Shown: piece by piece, positions 1 to 8,582 of the stretch | How the letters are laid out: each line of letters starts with the position of its first letter | Numbering within the stretch: the first letter of the stretch is position 1 | DNA from: Blautia obeum ATCC 29174 | GTDB taxonomy: Bacteria; Bacillota; Clostridia; Lachnospirales; Lachnospiraceae | NCBI RefSeq assembly: GCF_025147765.1 | Contig: NZ_CP102265.1 | Coordinates: 1,737,001-1,801,000, forward strand | Direction: 5' to 3' | DNA length: 64,000 bases | Notes under the pieces: generated by a model | The model's database searches: none | Told to the model about the DNA's origin: nothing | Seen by the model: the letters and a program-made list of their open reading frames with translations, nothing else | Program-made: the position numbers and the translations under genes

Positions 1-1
1 A

Positions 2-403
2 TTTTTTACACCGCAGCACCCTTTTTCATTGTGTAAGCGTAAAATTAAGCATATCGGACAGATTGCAATGCTGGCTGGCTCAGAAGGTTTTATGTTGGAA
101 GAGATTGTTACAGATACGAGAACTTATAAGTTTGGCACAACAGATCTTAATTTTACTCTATGCTTAAATAAAGAGTATGATGATCAGGGACAGCAAAAAG
201 GCGATTGCTTTGTAGTAGAATCACTGCGAGATGAAGATTGTTTTTCTAAAAGTACAACAGCATATACAGTAACTCATATTTTCTCAGCACCGAATGATGC
301 GAAAAAATATACAACTTTACTGTTTTTGGATGAAAATGCAATGATAGACAGTCTTCCGGATGAAATTAAAAACATGCTGGATCAAACTTTATTACATAAA
401 TAA
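2..403 (+). CDS. Unknown protein, 5' end beyond window
   Basis: The reading frame is open to the left edge, so the true start lies outside the window. The TTG at 29 has no ribosome site in view and is unlikely to be a start. The visible part has about 133 residues, is mixed alpha/beta in character, and has no signal peptide or membrane segment. I do not recognise the family. It ends at TAA 401-403 and is followed by a strong hairpin terminator, so it is the last gene of its transcript. Confidence 0.6.
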   Translation, partial: FFTPQHPFSLCKRKIKHIGQIAMLAGSEGFMLEEIVTDTRTYKFGTTDLNFTLCLNKEYDDQGQQKGDCFVVESLRDEDCFSKSTTAYTVTHIFSAPNDAKKYTTLLFLDENAMIDSLPDEIKNMLDQTLLHK

Positions 404-462
404 AAATGGAGAGTCTTAGTTGGCGATTCAATTAATCTATCCTGAGGGTATGAGAATTATTG

Positions 463-505
463 ACAGCCGTATCATGTAAAACGCACATGGTACGGCTGTT
501 TTTAT
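463..505 (+). terminator. Intrinsic terminator
   Basis: A 15-base inverted repeat (ACAGCCGTATCATGT at 463-477 and its near-complement at 485-499, one G:T pair) is followed by TTTTTATA. It ends the gene at the left edge and insulates the ECF sigma operon. Confidence 0.85.
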
Positions 506-585
506 ACCCTAATAGGACCTGATGATCATAAAATTTGAACGATTTCGGGGGTGTTTTTATCTGAGATAATTTTTTTAAAAATATT

Positions 586-613
586 TGCAACCTTTTTAGG
601 GATTCGCACGTCT
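586..613 (+). promoter_or_regulatory. Putative ECF-type (autoregulated) promoter
   Basis: TGCAACC (586-592) and CGTCT (609-613) are separated by 16 bases. This is the bipartite AAC / CGTC architecture of ECF sigma-dependent promoters, and a T-run follows the -35 element. It lies about 80 bases before the ECF sigma gene, as expected if the sigma factor transcribes its own operon. The assignment rests on sequence pattern only. Confidence 0.5.
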
Positions 614-691
614 AATAAGTAGAAGCACATAAATGAAGCTTCTATAGTATACTACGGATGACTAGTCTGAGATAGGAGAGCCGGAATTACA

Positions 692-1210
692 ATGAATGAG
701 GTTTTGATACGAAAAGCGAAGAAAGGCGACAAAGATGCTTTCTGCCGACTTATGGATGAGAATGTACAGAGTATGTATAAGATTGCGGCAGCATATCTGA
801 AAAATGATGAAGATGTTGCGGATGCAATACAGGATACGATTCTTTCCTGTTATGAAAATCTGAAAAGTCTGAAACAGAACAGATATTTTAAAACTTGGAT
901 GATTCGAATCTTGATCAACAAGTGTAAGGACATGATACAGAAGAAAAAGCTGGTTACTTATACGGATCAGATGCCGGAAACACCTTTTCACGAAGAAGAA
1001 TATGCGGCGATGGAATGGGCACAAGTATTAGAAACATTGGATAGCAAATATCGTTTGGTTGTTCTTTTGTACTATATGGAAGGATTTAGTGTCCGGGAGA
1101 TCAGTGACGCTCTGGATATGAAGGAAAGCACTGTGAAATCTCGTCTTCATCGTGGTAGAAAACAGATTGCAGAGATGTATGGATATAAGGTTAAGGAGGG
1201 ACGTGTTTAA
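692..1210 (+). CDS. ECF-family RNA polymerase sigma factor
   Basis: This 172-residue protein has sigma region 2 at about residues 10-75 (VADAIQDTIL is the DNA-melting helix) and sigma region 4 at about 110-165 (REISDALDMKESTVKSRLHR helix-turn-helix). The length is normal for an extracytoplasmic-function sigma factor. The stop overlaps the start of the next gene (TAATG), so the sigma and anti-sigma genes are translationally coupled. A candidate self-recognised promoter lies at 586-613. The set of downstream targets is not visible, but the L,D-transpeptidase two genes on suggests an envelope-stress role. Confidence 0.93.
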   Translation: MNEVLIRKAKKGDKDAFCRLMDENVQSMYKIAAAYLKNDEDVADAIQDTILSCYENLKSLKQNRYFKTWMIRILINKCKDMIQKKKLVTYTDQMPETPFHEEEYAAMEWAQVLETLDSKYRLVVLLYYMEGFSVREISDALDMKESTVKSRLHRGRKQIAEMYGYKVKEGRV

Positions 1211-2649
1211 TGATGACTTTAAATAATAATGAGAAAGACTTCCAGGAAAAACTTCAAAAGGATACAGAAATGCCGGCAATCGTGCATGAACGTATCAATC
1301 AGGCATATCGATTGATTGAAAATAATGCTGTGTTACAGAAAAAAGCACCAAAGGATCCATATCACTGGATGAAAATTGGAGGCAGGGTAGCAGGAGGTAT
1401 GGCAGCGGTACTGGCAGTCGGATTTATATTCTGTGCAACCAATCCAGTAATGGCAAAGAATATTCCGGTTGTAGGAGGGCTTTTTGAAATCTTGCAGGAT
1501 AATGTAAGTTTCTTTGGTGATTTTTCGGATTATGCAACAACCTTGGAATCCGTTGATGGAACAACGGCAGATGGCAGTGAAGCAGATGGGGACAAGACAG
1601 GTAATGCCACTAGTGAGAATGCTTACATTAAAACAGTAGATGGGCTGACAATTACATGTTCTGAGGTATATGCCAACAGCCAGGCAGTCTATATAACTAT
1701 GCGGTTTAAGAGTGATAAGCCATTTCCAGAAACGTCAACCAGGGCGGAAAGTGGAACACCGGTCATTGATCTGGATATGACTGGAGGTGTGGACTTTGAT
1801 TCAGAAGCTAGTCGGGTGATCGACGGTCATGTGGAAGGACAGTTTCTGGATGACAACACCTATGCATGCATTTTCCGTTATGATCTTGCTCAGGCGGCAA
1901 AAGACTATACGGAATATAATGAGAAATACAATGAAATGACACAGCAGGTAATGGATGAGATGGGAATAACTCAGGCGGACTTAGATGATCAGACGGATGA
2001 AGGTTATGCACTGCTGGAAGAGTTTATCAATAAAGTATCTGAGCGTGGTGGAGCATATCAGAAATATATTAAAGATATTGAGATTCCGGATACTTTTAAT
2101 CTGCATCTGGATATCTCGAAGGTAAGAGGGCTGGAAGCAGACTATGAGTGGTCAGAAGCGGATGATGAAAACTATGGAAGGGATGCCGGCTACTACAAAT
2201 ATGAAGGTGACTGGAGTTTCGATATCCCGGTTACAGTAGATGATTCCCGGACAGAAGTATTGGAACTGAATGATACAAACGATGCTGGTATCGGACTCAA
2301 ATCCGTAATTCGTTCTCCGTATGAACTGACGGTAAATGAACTTTATAAGGAAGGATCCAACAGTGACTGCTTCATGGTAGCTCTTGATGCCAACGGAAAC
2401 ACACTTCCATATAATGAGTCTACTGGAAACTGTAATAACTTCGCAATTCAGGACAGGGATATTTCGACAGTAGATATTTATTTCCTGGATTATATCCAGT
2501 ATATGGATGAACTGAAGGGGCAGCAGAATTTTGATAATCCTACGAAAGAAGACGGACAGAAATGGAAAAAACTTCTGGAGGAGAATGCGAAATATCATAA
2601 GACATTACATTTTGATAATGACAGTGAGACAGTGCAAAAAACTAAGTGA
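1210..2649 (+). CDS. DUF4179-type membrane anti-sigma factor
   Basis: This 479-residue protein has a cytoplasmic N-terminal part of about 55 residues, presumably the sigma-binding region. One membrane segment follows at about 58-78, and then the NPVMAKNIPVVGGLFE motif typical of DUF4179 anti-sigma factors. The rest is a long extracytoplasmic region with no cysteine-rich or catalytic motif. By family it should hold the upstream ECF sigma factor at the membrane until an envelope signal releases it. It overlaps the sigma gene by one base and ends 22 bases before the L,D-transpeptidase gene, so the three genes probably form one operon. Confidence 0.85.
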   Translation: MMTLNNNEKDFQEKLQKDTEMPAIVHERINQAYRLIENNAVLQKKAPKDPYHWMKIGGRVAGGMAAVLAVGFIFCATNPVMAKNIPVVGGLFEILQDNVSFFGDFSDYATTLESVDGTTADGSEADGDKTGNATSENAYIKTVDGLTITCSEVYANSQAVYITMRFKSDKPFPETSTRAESGTPVIDLDMTGGVDFDSEASRVIDGHVEGQFLDDNTYACIFRYDLAQAAKDYTEYNEKYNEMTQQVMDEMGITQADLDDQTDEGYALLEEFINKVSERGGAYQKYIKDIEIPDTFNLHLDISKVRGLEADYEWSEADDENYGRDAGYYKYEGDWSFDIPVTVDDSRTEVLELNDTNDAGIGLKSVIRSPYELTVNELYKEGSNSDCFMVALDANGNTLPYNESTGNCNNFAIQDRDISTVDIYFLDYIQYMDELKGQQNFDNPTKEDGQKWKKLLEENAKYHKTLHFDNDSETVQKTK

Positions 2650-2671
2650 TTCAAAGAAAGATAAGTAGGAT

Positions 2672-4210
2672 ATGAGACAAAAAGAAGTGATAGGGCAGTC
2701 AATGAGAACCACAAAATCGGCAAGACCAGGTTCAGTTGTTTATGTGCCGATGGATAAATCGGAATTCAGATCTATTATATTTTCAGAAAAGAAGAAAAAT
2801 AAAATTAAGAAAATTGTAATATTGATTATATTGATGATTTTTGTTATAGGCTGTTGTATGTATGCAGGTATATCTTATTATTACTCATATCACTTCTTTT
2901 ATGGGACGACCATCAATGGGATTGACAGTTCAAATAAGACAGCATATGAGGTTGAGCAGGAGATTGCTGGGAAAAAGGATAACTATACTATTCAGGTAAG
3001 GGCAAGAATGCAGGACCCGCAGGCCATTACAGGAAAAGACATTGATTATAAATACGTATCCAGCGGTGCGGTTCTCCAGCTGCTGAAAACTCAGAAATCA
3101 TGGGAATGGATCGGCAGTCTTTTTGAAACAAAAAACTATATGGTTCAAGAAGAGACTTTTTTCAGCCGGGAGAAACTGGAAGAACAGGTAAATTCATTAA
3201 ATTGTGCGAAAAAAGAGAATCAGATAGCACCGGAAAATGCGTATGTAAGTTTTGTTAACTCAGAATTCACTATTGTGCCAGAAACGGAAGGCAACGAATT
3301 AAATACCAAAGAAGCTTATCAGATGATATGCAGGGCAATCGATAACGATGCGGCAGAGGTAAATCTGGAAAGTGATCCAAAGGCTTATAAGAAAGCAGAT
3401 GTGACGAAAGAAAGTTCAGAACTTCAGAATATGGTAAATACATATAAGAACCTGACAAAAGCAAATATCACATATACATTTGGAGACGAAACGGTAACAC
3501 TCGATGGGAATACCATCAAAAACTGGCTGCAGTTTGACGAGAAAGGGCAGCTGCTCCAGAATGATGAAGCCTTCCGGCAGCACGTAGTGGATTATGTGGC
3601 ACAGCTTGCAGCAGATCATGATACAGTTGGCACTGAAAGACAATTTCAGACCACGAGCGGAAGGACTGTGTATGTATATGGTTCTGCCTATGGGTGGAAG
3701 ATTGATCAGGACAAGGAAGTAGCACAGCTCATGCAGGAAATTCAGTCAGGAACCCAGACAACCAGGGAACCGGTGTATTCTATGAGGGCAAATGCACACG
3801 GGATCAATGATCTCGGAGATACATATATAGAGGTAGATCTTACAGAGCAGTATATGTGGTATTATCAGAATGGAAATATTATTTTCCAATCAGAAATCGT
3901 ATCCGGACTGCCAAGCGATCCGGATAGAAAAACACCCCCTGGAATATTCACATTGAATTCAAAGAGCAGTCCGTCCGTGCTGCGAGGTGAAATGACAGCA
4001 AATGGAACCTATTCTTATGAACAGCCGGTAACGTACTGGATGCCATTCAATGGAGGAATTGGCTTTCATGATGCAGACTGGCAGCCGTACTTTGGTGGTG
4101 ACAGATATCTTACAGGTGGTTCTCATGGATGTATCAATCTTCCACCAGAAAATGCCGGACAGCTTTATAGTCTTATTCAGTATGATGTCCCGATAATCTG
4201 TTTTTACTAA
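2672..4210 (+). CDS. L,D-transpeptidase (YkuD family), membrane anchored
   Basis: This 512-residue enzyme should make 3-3 peptidoglycan cross-links or attach proteins to the wall. It has a basic cytoplasmic tail of about 45 residues, one membrane segment at about 46-68, an extracellular PG_binding_4-like region at about 85-370, and a C-terminal YkuD domain at about 385-512. The YkuD domain contains the SHGCINLP motif with catalytic Cys487 and His485. It is the third gene of the ECF operon and is followed by a terminator, so it is a plausible output of that envelope-stress regulon. Confidence 0.9.
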   Translation: MRQKEVIGQSMRTTKSARPGSVVYVPMDKSEFRSIIFSEKKKNKIKKIVILIILMIFVIGCCMYAGISYYYSYHFFYGTTINGIDSSNKTAYEVEQEIAGKKDNYTIQVRARMQDPQAITGKDIDYKYVSSGAVLQLLKTQKSWEWIGSLFETKNYMVQEETFFSREKLEEQVNSLNCAKKENQIAPENAYVSFVNSEFTIVPETEGNELNTKEAYQMICRAIDNDAAEVNLESDPKAYKKADVTKESSELQNMVNTYKNLTKANITYTFGDETVTLDGNTIKNWLQFDEKGQLLQNDEAFRQHVVDYVAQLAADHDTVGTERQFQTTSGRTVYVYGSAYGWKIDQDKEVAQLMQEIQSGTQTTREPVYSMRANAHGINDLGDTYIEVDLTEQYMWYYQNGNIIFQSEIVSGLPSDPDRKTPPGIFTLNSKSSPSVLRGEMTANGTYSYEQPVTYWMPFNGGIGFHDADWQPYFGGDRYLTGGSHGCINLPPENAGQLYSLIQYDVPIICFY

Positions 4211-4232
4211 TTCTATATTCAAGATGTACAGG

Positions 4233-4271
4233 ACAGGAGCTAAGTTGTAATGCAGCTGGCTCCTGTTTTTC
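4233..4271 (+). terminator. Intrinsic terminator of the ECF operon
   Basis: ACAGGAGC (4233-4240) pairs with GCTCCTGT (4259-4266) and is followed by a T-run. It lies directly after the L,D-transpeptidase stop. Confidence 0.75.
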
Positions 4272-4280
4272 ATTGTCAAC

Positions 4281-4523
4281 AGTATCAGCCTGACGTATGA
4301 TCACCATTTCGGTAATCCAGAACAAAGCAGACTTGATGTGGAAGTGGAAGAGCGATTGGTAAAAGCTAGCAATCTCTTCCTTTCACAAAGAGTGAAGAAG
4401 AGAAGGCACATTAATGGGATTGACGTATCAATACTGGAACCATATAATGGGTACAAAGAAAAATTTATTTATGGAAATAAACACATTGACAGAGCATGCA
4501 AAAGTGCTGTGATTAAAGTTTAA
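4281..4523 (+). pseudogene. Unrecognised coding remnant
   Basis: A frame open from about 4281 to the stop at 4523 has a coding-like composition (LTYDHHFGNPEQSR, then EERLVKASNLFLSQ), but no ATG with a ribosome site and no recognised domain. It lies directly before the headless histidine kinase and in another frame. It may be another piece of that gene or a separate relic. I cannot name its family. Confidence 0.3.
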
Positions 4524-5284
4524 AAAGAATCCTTATGAATATCATAAGTAATGCTGTCAAATACAATAAAGAAAAAGGAGTAATACTGCTTAGCTATTAT
4601 GAAACACAGGTGGATGACAGGCATATACTGTTTGAGTTTCACTGCAAGGATACCGGAGTTGGAATGAGTAAAGAATTTCAGAACCATATTTTTGAACCAT
4701 TTACTCAGGAAACAGGCGGTGCAAGATCTGTTTATGGAGGAACAGGTCTTGGTATGCCAATTACAAAAAAACTAATAGAGAAAATGGGCGGTACGATTAA
4801 ATTTGAAAGCGAGAAAAATGTAGGAACCACATTCATGGTACAGCTCCCATTCCTTATTTCTGCTGATATGAAGCAGGCAGAAAGCCAGGAAGACGATGTA
4901 TCAATTGAAGGCATGAGAATCCTTTTGGCCGAAGACAATGAATTGAACATGGAAATTGCAGAATTCCTTCTGACAAATGCAGGAGCAGAAATTATAAGGG
5001 CTTCAAACGGTAAGGAGGCTGTTGAAGCATTTGCAAAATCAGGTGTTGGTGAGGTCAATGTAATTCTGATGGATATTATGATGCCAGTTATGGATGGCCT
5101 GGAAGCTACTAGAGAAATACGTACAATGAACAGAAGTGATGCATCTGCTGTGGTGATTATAGCCATGACAGCAAATGCCTTTGCAGAAGACAAGAGTAAA
5201 GCGTTGAAAGCCGGAATGGACGATTATCTTACAAAACCACTGGAGTCAGAAAAACTGATTCGTGCCTTAAGTAGATTCTTATGA
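4517..5284 (+). pseudogene. Hybrid histidine kinase remnant (HATPase + receiver)
   Basis: Only the last two domains of a hybrid sensor kinase remain. A HATPase_c domain (about 4526-4860) has the N box (NIISNAVKYN), G1 (DTGVGM), F box and G2 (GGTGLGM). A receiver domain (about 4912-5284) has the phospho-acceptor Asp in LMDIMMPVMDG, an acidic pair (AEDNE) and the Lys of LTKPL. The sensor part and the HisKA domain with its histidine are missing, and a stop closes the frame at 4514. The ATG at 4535 falls inside the conserved N box, so it is not a real start. It is almost certainly not functional as a kinase. Confidence 0.75.
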
Positions 5285-5598
5285 GATACCGGAAAGATAT
5301 GATAAAAAGAATAATTCCTAAAGAAAGAGGAATACGTATGAACATTGTTTTTTCATCTGATAAGAAAGAATATAATACTATTAAAAAAGGTACTGAAATA
5401 CTGCTGGCTGAAAATGACGGTTTCAACCAAAATATATAATTGTTTGTTAAATTTCAGGACAGACCAGAAATATTGATCAATAAAAGAAAAAACCAGATTC
5501 ATATCATCTGCCGGGAAATATCTCATTATTACCGCGCACTTAATTATGCCATACATCATATGGAAGAAGATGAATTTCAATATCAAGAGCATGTCTGA
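5285..5598 (+). other. Gene-free stretch with short coding relics
   Basis: No intact gene is seen. Short open pieces such as one containing GTEILLAENDGFNQ (start about 5338) and another near 5500-5597 look like scraps of signalling proteins. No promoter, terminator or RNA gene is evident. It belongs to the decayed zone 4280-6350. Confidence 0.4.
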
Positions 5599-6270
5599 AT
5601 GGATAAGATTCGTGATTCTGCGGACATTCTCCAGCCTGAAAAAGAGGAAACTTATCAGTTTATTGAAAAGCTGCTCAGCTCAGTAAAGGAGAATTTTTCT
5701 ACCAACAGGGTACATATTGGAATGGATGAGGCTGTCATGCTGGGACTTGGAAATTATCTAAAAGAAAATGGATATAAAAAAGGGTCACTGATAATCGAGG
5801 AACATTGTAACAGGGTCGTAGATATTTGCAGAAAATTAGAATTAAAGCCTATGATATGGAGTGACATGTACATTACAGCAAATTCTACAGGCGGATACTA
5901 TGATCTGCCCGAAAACACGGACTGCTCCAAATGGGAAAAACCGAAAAAAGATCTAGGATTAGTATATTGGGACTATTATCATGCTGATACCAGAACCTAT
6001 GAAAAAATGCTGGATATCCATGCGCAGCTTTCGGATAACGTTATTTTTCCAGGATCCAATGTCAGGCATTTTTGATTATCATGTGAAAGAATCAGGTGTC
6101 AATACAAAATCTTACTACCAAAACATACAGAAATGTATGAAGGAATGTGCAAAAAAACAGGAAAATATCAGCTTTTATTCTCGTTTTATGAAAAACTGGC
6201 GGCGGTATTAGCTGATAAAGCCGATTTGGGCATGTGTATAAAATCAGCATATCGGTTTATACAGGAAATC
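5599..6270 (+). pseudogene. Glycoside hydrolase family 20 (beta-N-acetylhexosaminidase) remnant
   Basis: The frame 5599-6075 contains RVHIGMDEA with the Asp-Glu catalytic pair of GH20 enzymes, followed by EEHCNRVVDICRKLELKPMIWSDMY and VYWDYYH, which match the barrel of the family. The first half of the enzyme is missing. The frame then breaks near 6060, and the typical GH20 C-terminal helix (YEKLAAVLADKADLGM) continues in another frame at about 6180-6260. With both truncation and frameshifts this is a dead gene. Intact relatives release N-acetylhexosamine from glycans such as mucin. Confidence 0.75.
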
Positions 6271-6311
6271 AGAACTATTCTCACAGAATGGTTTTGGTTT
6301 TCTTTTTTGCT

Positions 6312-6355
6312 GTTACAAATCAGTTACAACTGCATTATAGAATTTAATGTATAAT
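6312..6355 (+). promoter_or_regulatory. Direct-repeat regulator site and -10 before the response regulator
   Basis: GTTACA occurs at 6312-6317 and again at 6323-6328, one helical turn (11 bases) apart. This is the typical arrangement for an OmpR-family dimer. A perfect -10 box TATAAT lies at 6350-6355. The near-identical repeat stands before the lipoprotein operon at 8495, which suggests autoregulation by the 6400 response regulator. Confidence 0.55.
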
Positions 6356-6399
6356 TAACCTGTGAAAAGATAGTTAAAAAAACATGTGAGGTAATAATT

Positions 6400-7065
6400 A
6401 TGAAGGCAAGAATTCTTGTGATAGAAGACGAAATGTCAATCAATGACCTGCTATGTATGAATCTGGAGATTGCAGGGTATGAAACAGTAGGATATCTGGA
6501 TGGAAATGAGGCATATGAAGCAATTATTCAAGATCATGCGTTTCAGTGTGCACTTGTAGATATCATGCTTCCCGGAAGAGACGGATATAGCCTGTTACCG
6601 AAACTGAAGCAGTATGAAATTCCCGTAATATTTCTTACCGCAAAGGGAGATATCGCGAGCAAGATAAAGGGATTAAAAGACGGTGCAGAAGATTATATTG
6701 TAAAACCATTTGAAATGCTGGAAGTGATGGTCCGTCTTGAAAAAGTACTGGAACGTAATGGCACTGTACAAGAACAGATTCAAATTGGTGATGTCATCAT
6801 TGATACTGCTAGTCGTACTGTTACAAAAATGGGCATGGAAATCTATTTAAAGCCAATGGAATATAACTGCCTCATGGTGTTTGCCAAAAATCCGAATAAA
6901 GCACTGACCAGGAATCAGATTCTGCAGGAACTGTGGAATGAAGAGTTCTGCGGAGAAACAAGAACTGTGGATGCACATGTGGGTCGTATCAGGAAAAAGC
7001 TTGGCTGGCAGGATAAGATTAAAACAATTCCCAGAATCGGTTACAGACTTGAGGTGGATTTATGA
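6400..7065 (+). CDS. OmpR/PhoB-family response regulator
   Basis: This 221-residue regulator has an N-terminal receiver domain (acidic pair E9/D10, phospho-acceptor D54 in VDIMLPG, switch Thr80, Lys102 in VKPF) and a C-terminal winged-helix DNA-binding domain at about 125-221 (VDAHVGRIRKKLG recognition region, IGYRLE at the end). The stop overlaps the start of the histidine kinase by four bases (ATGA), so the two are coupled. The paired TTACA direct repeats at 6312 and 8495 are its likely binding sites. Confidence 0.95.
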   Translation: MKARILVIEDEMSINDLLCMNLEIAGYETVGYLDGNEAYEAIIQDHAFQCALVDIMLPGRDGYSLLPKLKQYEIPVIFLTAKGDIASKIKGLKDGAEDYIVKPFEMLEVMVRLEKVLERNGTVQEQIQIGDVIIDTASRTVTKMGMEIYLKPMEYNCLMVFAKNPNKALTRNQILQELWNEEFCGETRTVDAHVGRIRKKLGWQDKIKTIPRIGYRLEVDL

Positions 7066-8483
7066 AACTCTTAATAAAGATCTTTTCTCAGACTACATGT
7101 ATCATTTTGTTGGTATCGTCAGGGATCTTTCTCTATACCACTTATTGTTGGAAAAATCAGAGTATACAGAATATCAACAGTTATGAAAGCAGTATATTTA
7201 GAACAAACATCTTACAGTTTGAAAATAAAACAAGCCTTTCTGACAATCAGAAACAGAATGCCGACAACGAAATGCGCCCCCAAATAGTTACTTATGCTTT
7301 TCGGCAGGTTTTTCATGACAGCGCGGTTTTATATCTTGATGGAAAAATGATCTATAATGGAACTGTTTATGAATTCGATGTAAAAAAGTTAAGAGAATTA
7401 TGTGCAAGTAAGGCAAACATGGTGGATCATGACAGCAACAGTGACGGTCATGGCCCTATGATCAGTCAGATAAATGGAAGGACACTTTTGTTATTTTACT
7501 ATGGAAATGTAAATATGGGATATCAGATTGTTACTTATAAAGATATAACAGATGTAATAGAAAAAAGTCATCTGCTGTTTTTTCAGACGGGTGGATTTAC
7601 TTTATCTTTGATCGTGGTGATGGGAATTATCCTTTATTTGAGCCTTCGAAAAATCACAGCACCGCTTACAAGCCTAAGAGAAGCTACGCTTCTTGTTTCT
7701 GAAGGTATTTATGATTTTAAAGTACCGTCAGAGGGAAATACAGAACTTGCGCAGGTAGGTGCAACCTTTAATTTTATGACAGGTAAAATAAAAGAACAAA
7801 TTGAAAGTCTTTCTAACATAAACCGGACACAAAAACAGCTTATTGGAAGTCTGGCTCATGAGCTGAAGACCCCAATGACTGCAATCATAGGCTATGCAGA
7901 TACATTGCTTACTGTGCGCCTAACCCCGGAAAGGCAGGAGAAGGCTCTGATTTATATTGAAAATGAATGTCGCAGGCTTTCAAGACTTTCTATGAAAATG
8001 CTGGAATTAACCGGACTCTACGAAGCTTCGGAAGACTCATTCAATCCAGCTGAAATACAGGTGGATAATTTCCTGAAAGAAGTAAAAGAACTCATTGATT
8101 GCAGGCTTCAAGAAAAAAACATCTCTCTTGATGTATTTTGTGAACCAAAAGAATTGGTAAAGAAGTTTGATCAGGACTTAATGATAAGTGTAGTGACAAA
8201 TCTAATTGATAATGCAGTCAAAGCTTCCAGAAAAGAATCTAAAATTGTGCTTGAGGCAACCCCAGACCATCTGATGGTTCAGGATTTTGGAAAGGGAATA
8301 CCGAAAGAGGATCTGGAAATGGTGACGGAACCATTTTATATGGTAGACAAATCTCGTTCCAGGGCAAAAGGAAGTGTAGGGCTCGGTCTTTCTTTATGTC
8401 AGAAAATTATAGAACTGCACGATTTCCAACTGAAGATTGAAAGCAATCCGGGAAAAGGAACTACCGTCTCTGTTTTCTGGTAA
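7062..8483 (+). CDS. Sensor histidine kinase
   Basis: This 473-residue membrane kinase has one membrane segment at about 4-28, an extracellular sensor of about 145 residues, a second segment at about 175-196, a HAMP region, a HisKA domain with His266 (LAHELKTPMTAIIGY) and a HATPase domain (NLIDNAVKAS, DFGKGIP, GLGLSLC). The sensor region has no recognised fold. It is partnered with the response regulator at 6400 through a four-base overlap. The following lipoprotein/ABC operon is the likely target, so the signal may be an envelope-active peptide or transported substrate. Confidence 0.95.
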   Translation: MKLLIKIFSQTTCIILLVSSGIFLYTTYCWKNQSIQNINSYESSIFRTNILQFENKTSLSDNQKQNADNEMRPQIVTYAFRQVFHDSAVLYLDGKMIYNGTVYEFDVKKLRELCASKANMVDHDSNSDGHGPMISQINGRTLLLFYYGNVNMGYQIVTYKDITDVIEKSHLLFFQTGGFTLSLIVVMGIILYLSLRKITAPLTSLREATLLVSEGIYDFKVPSEGNTELAQVGATFNFMTGKIKEQIESLSNINRTQKQLIGSLAHELKTPMTAIIGYADTLLTVRLTPERQEKALIYIENECRRLSRLSMKMLELTGLYEASEDSFNPAEIQVDNFLKEVKELIDCRLQEKNISLDVFCEPKELVKKFDQDLMISVVTNLIDNAVKASRKESKIVLEATPDHLMVQDFGKGIPKEDLEMVTEPFYMVDKSRSRAKGSVGLGLSLCQKIIELHDFQLKIESNPGKGTTVSVFW

Positions 8484-8494
8484 TCACACTAACG

Positions 8495-8549
8495 TTTACA
8501 TATCAGTTACAAATCGCGAAAGATTTGGTGTAATGCTCGATGATATACT
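8495..8549 (+). promoter_or_regulatory. Direct-repeat regulator site and promoter of the lipoprotein/ABC operon
   Basis: TTTACA (8495-8500) and GTTACA (8506-8511) are spaced 11 bases apart and followed by AAATC. This copies the element at 6312-6328 (shared core TATCAGTTACAA against AATCAGTTACAA). A -10-like TATACT lies at 8544-8549, 33 bases after the repeat, against 22 bases in the other copy. The two spacings differ by exactly one helical turn, so the bound face is kept. Confidence 0.55.
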
Positions 8550-8582
8550 TATAACAACCTTAGAAAGGAGATTTTACCAGAA

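Noticed and set aside
4338..4523. A real 61-residue gene
   Set aside because: GTG start without ribosome site, and the frame is open upstream past the start, so it is a remnant.
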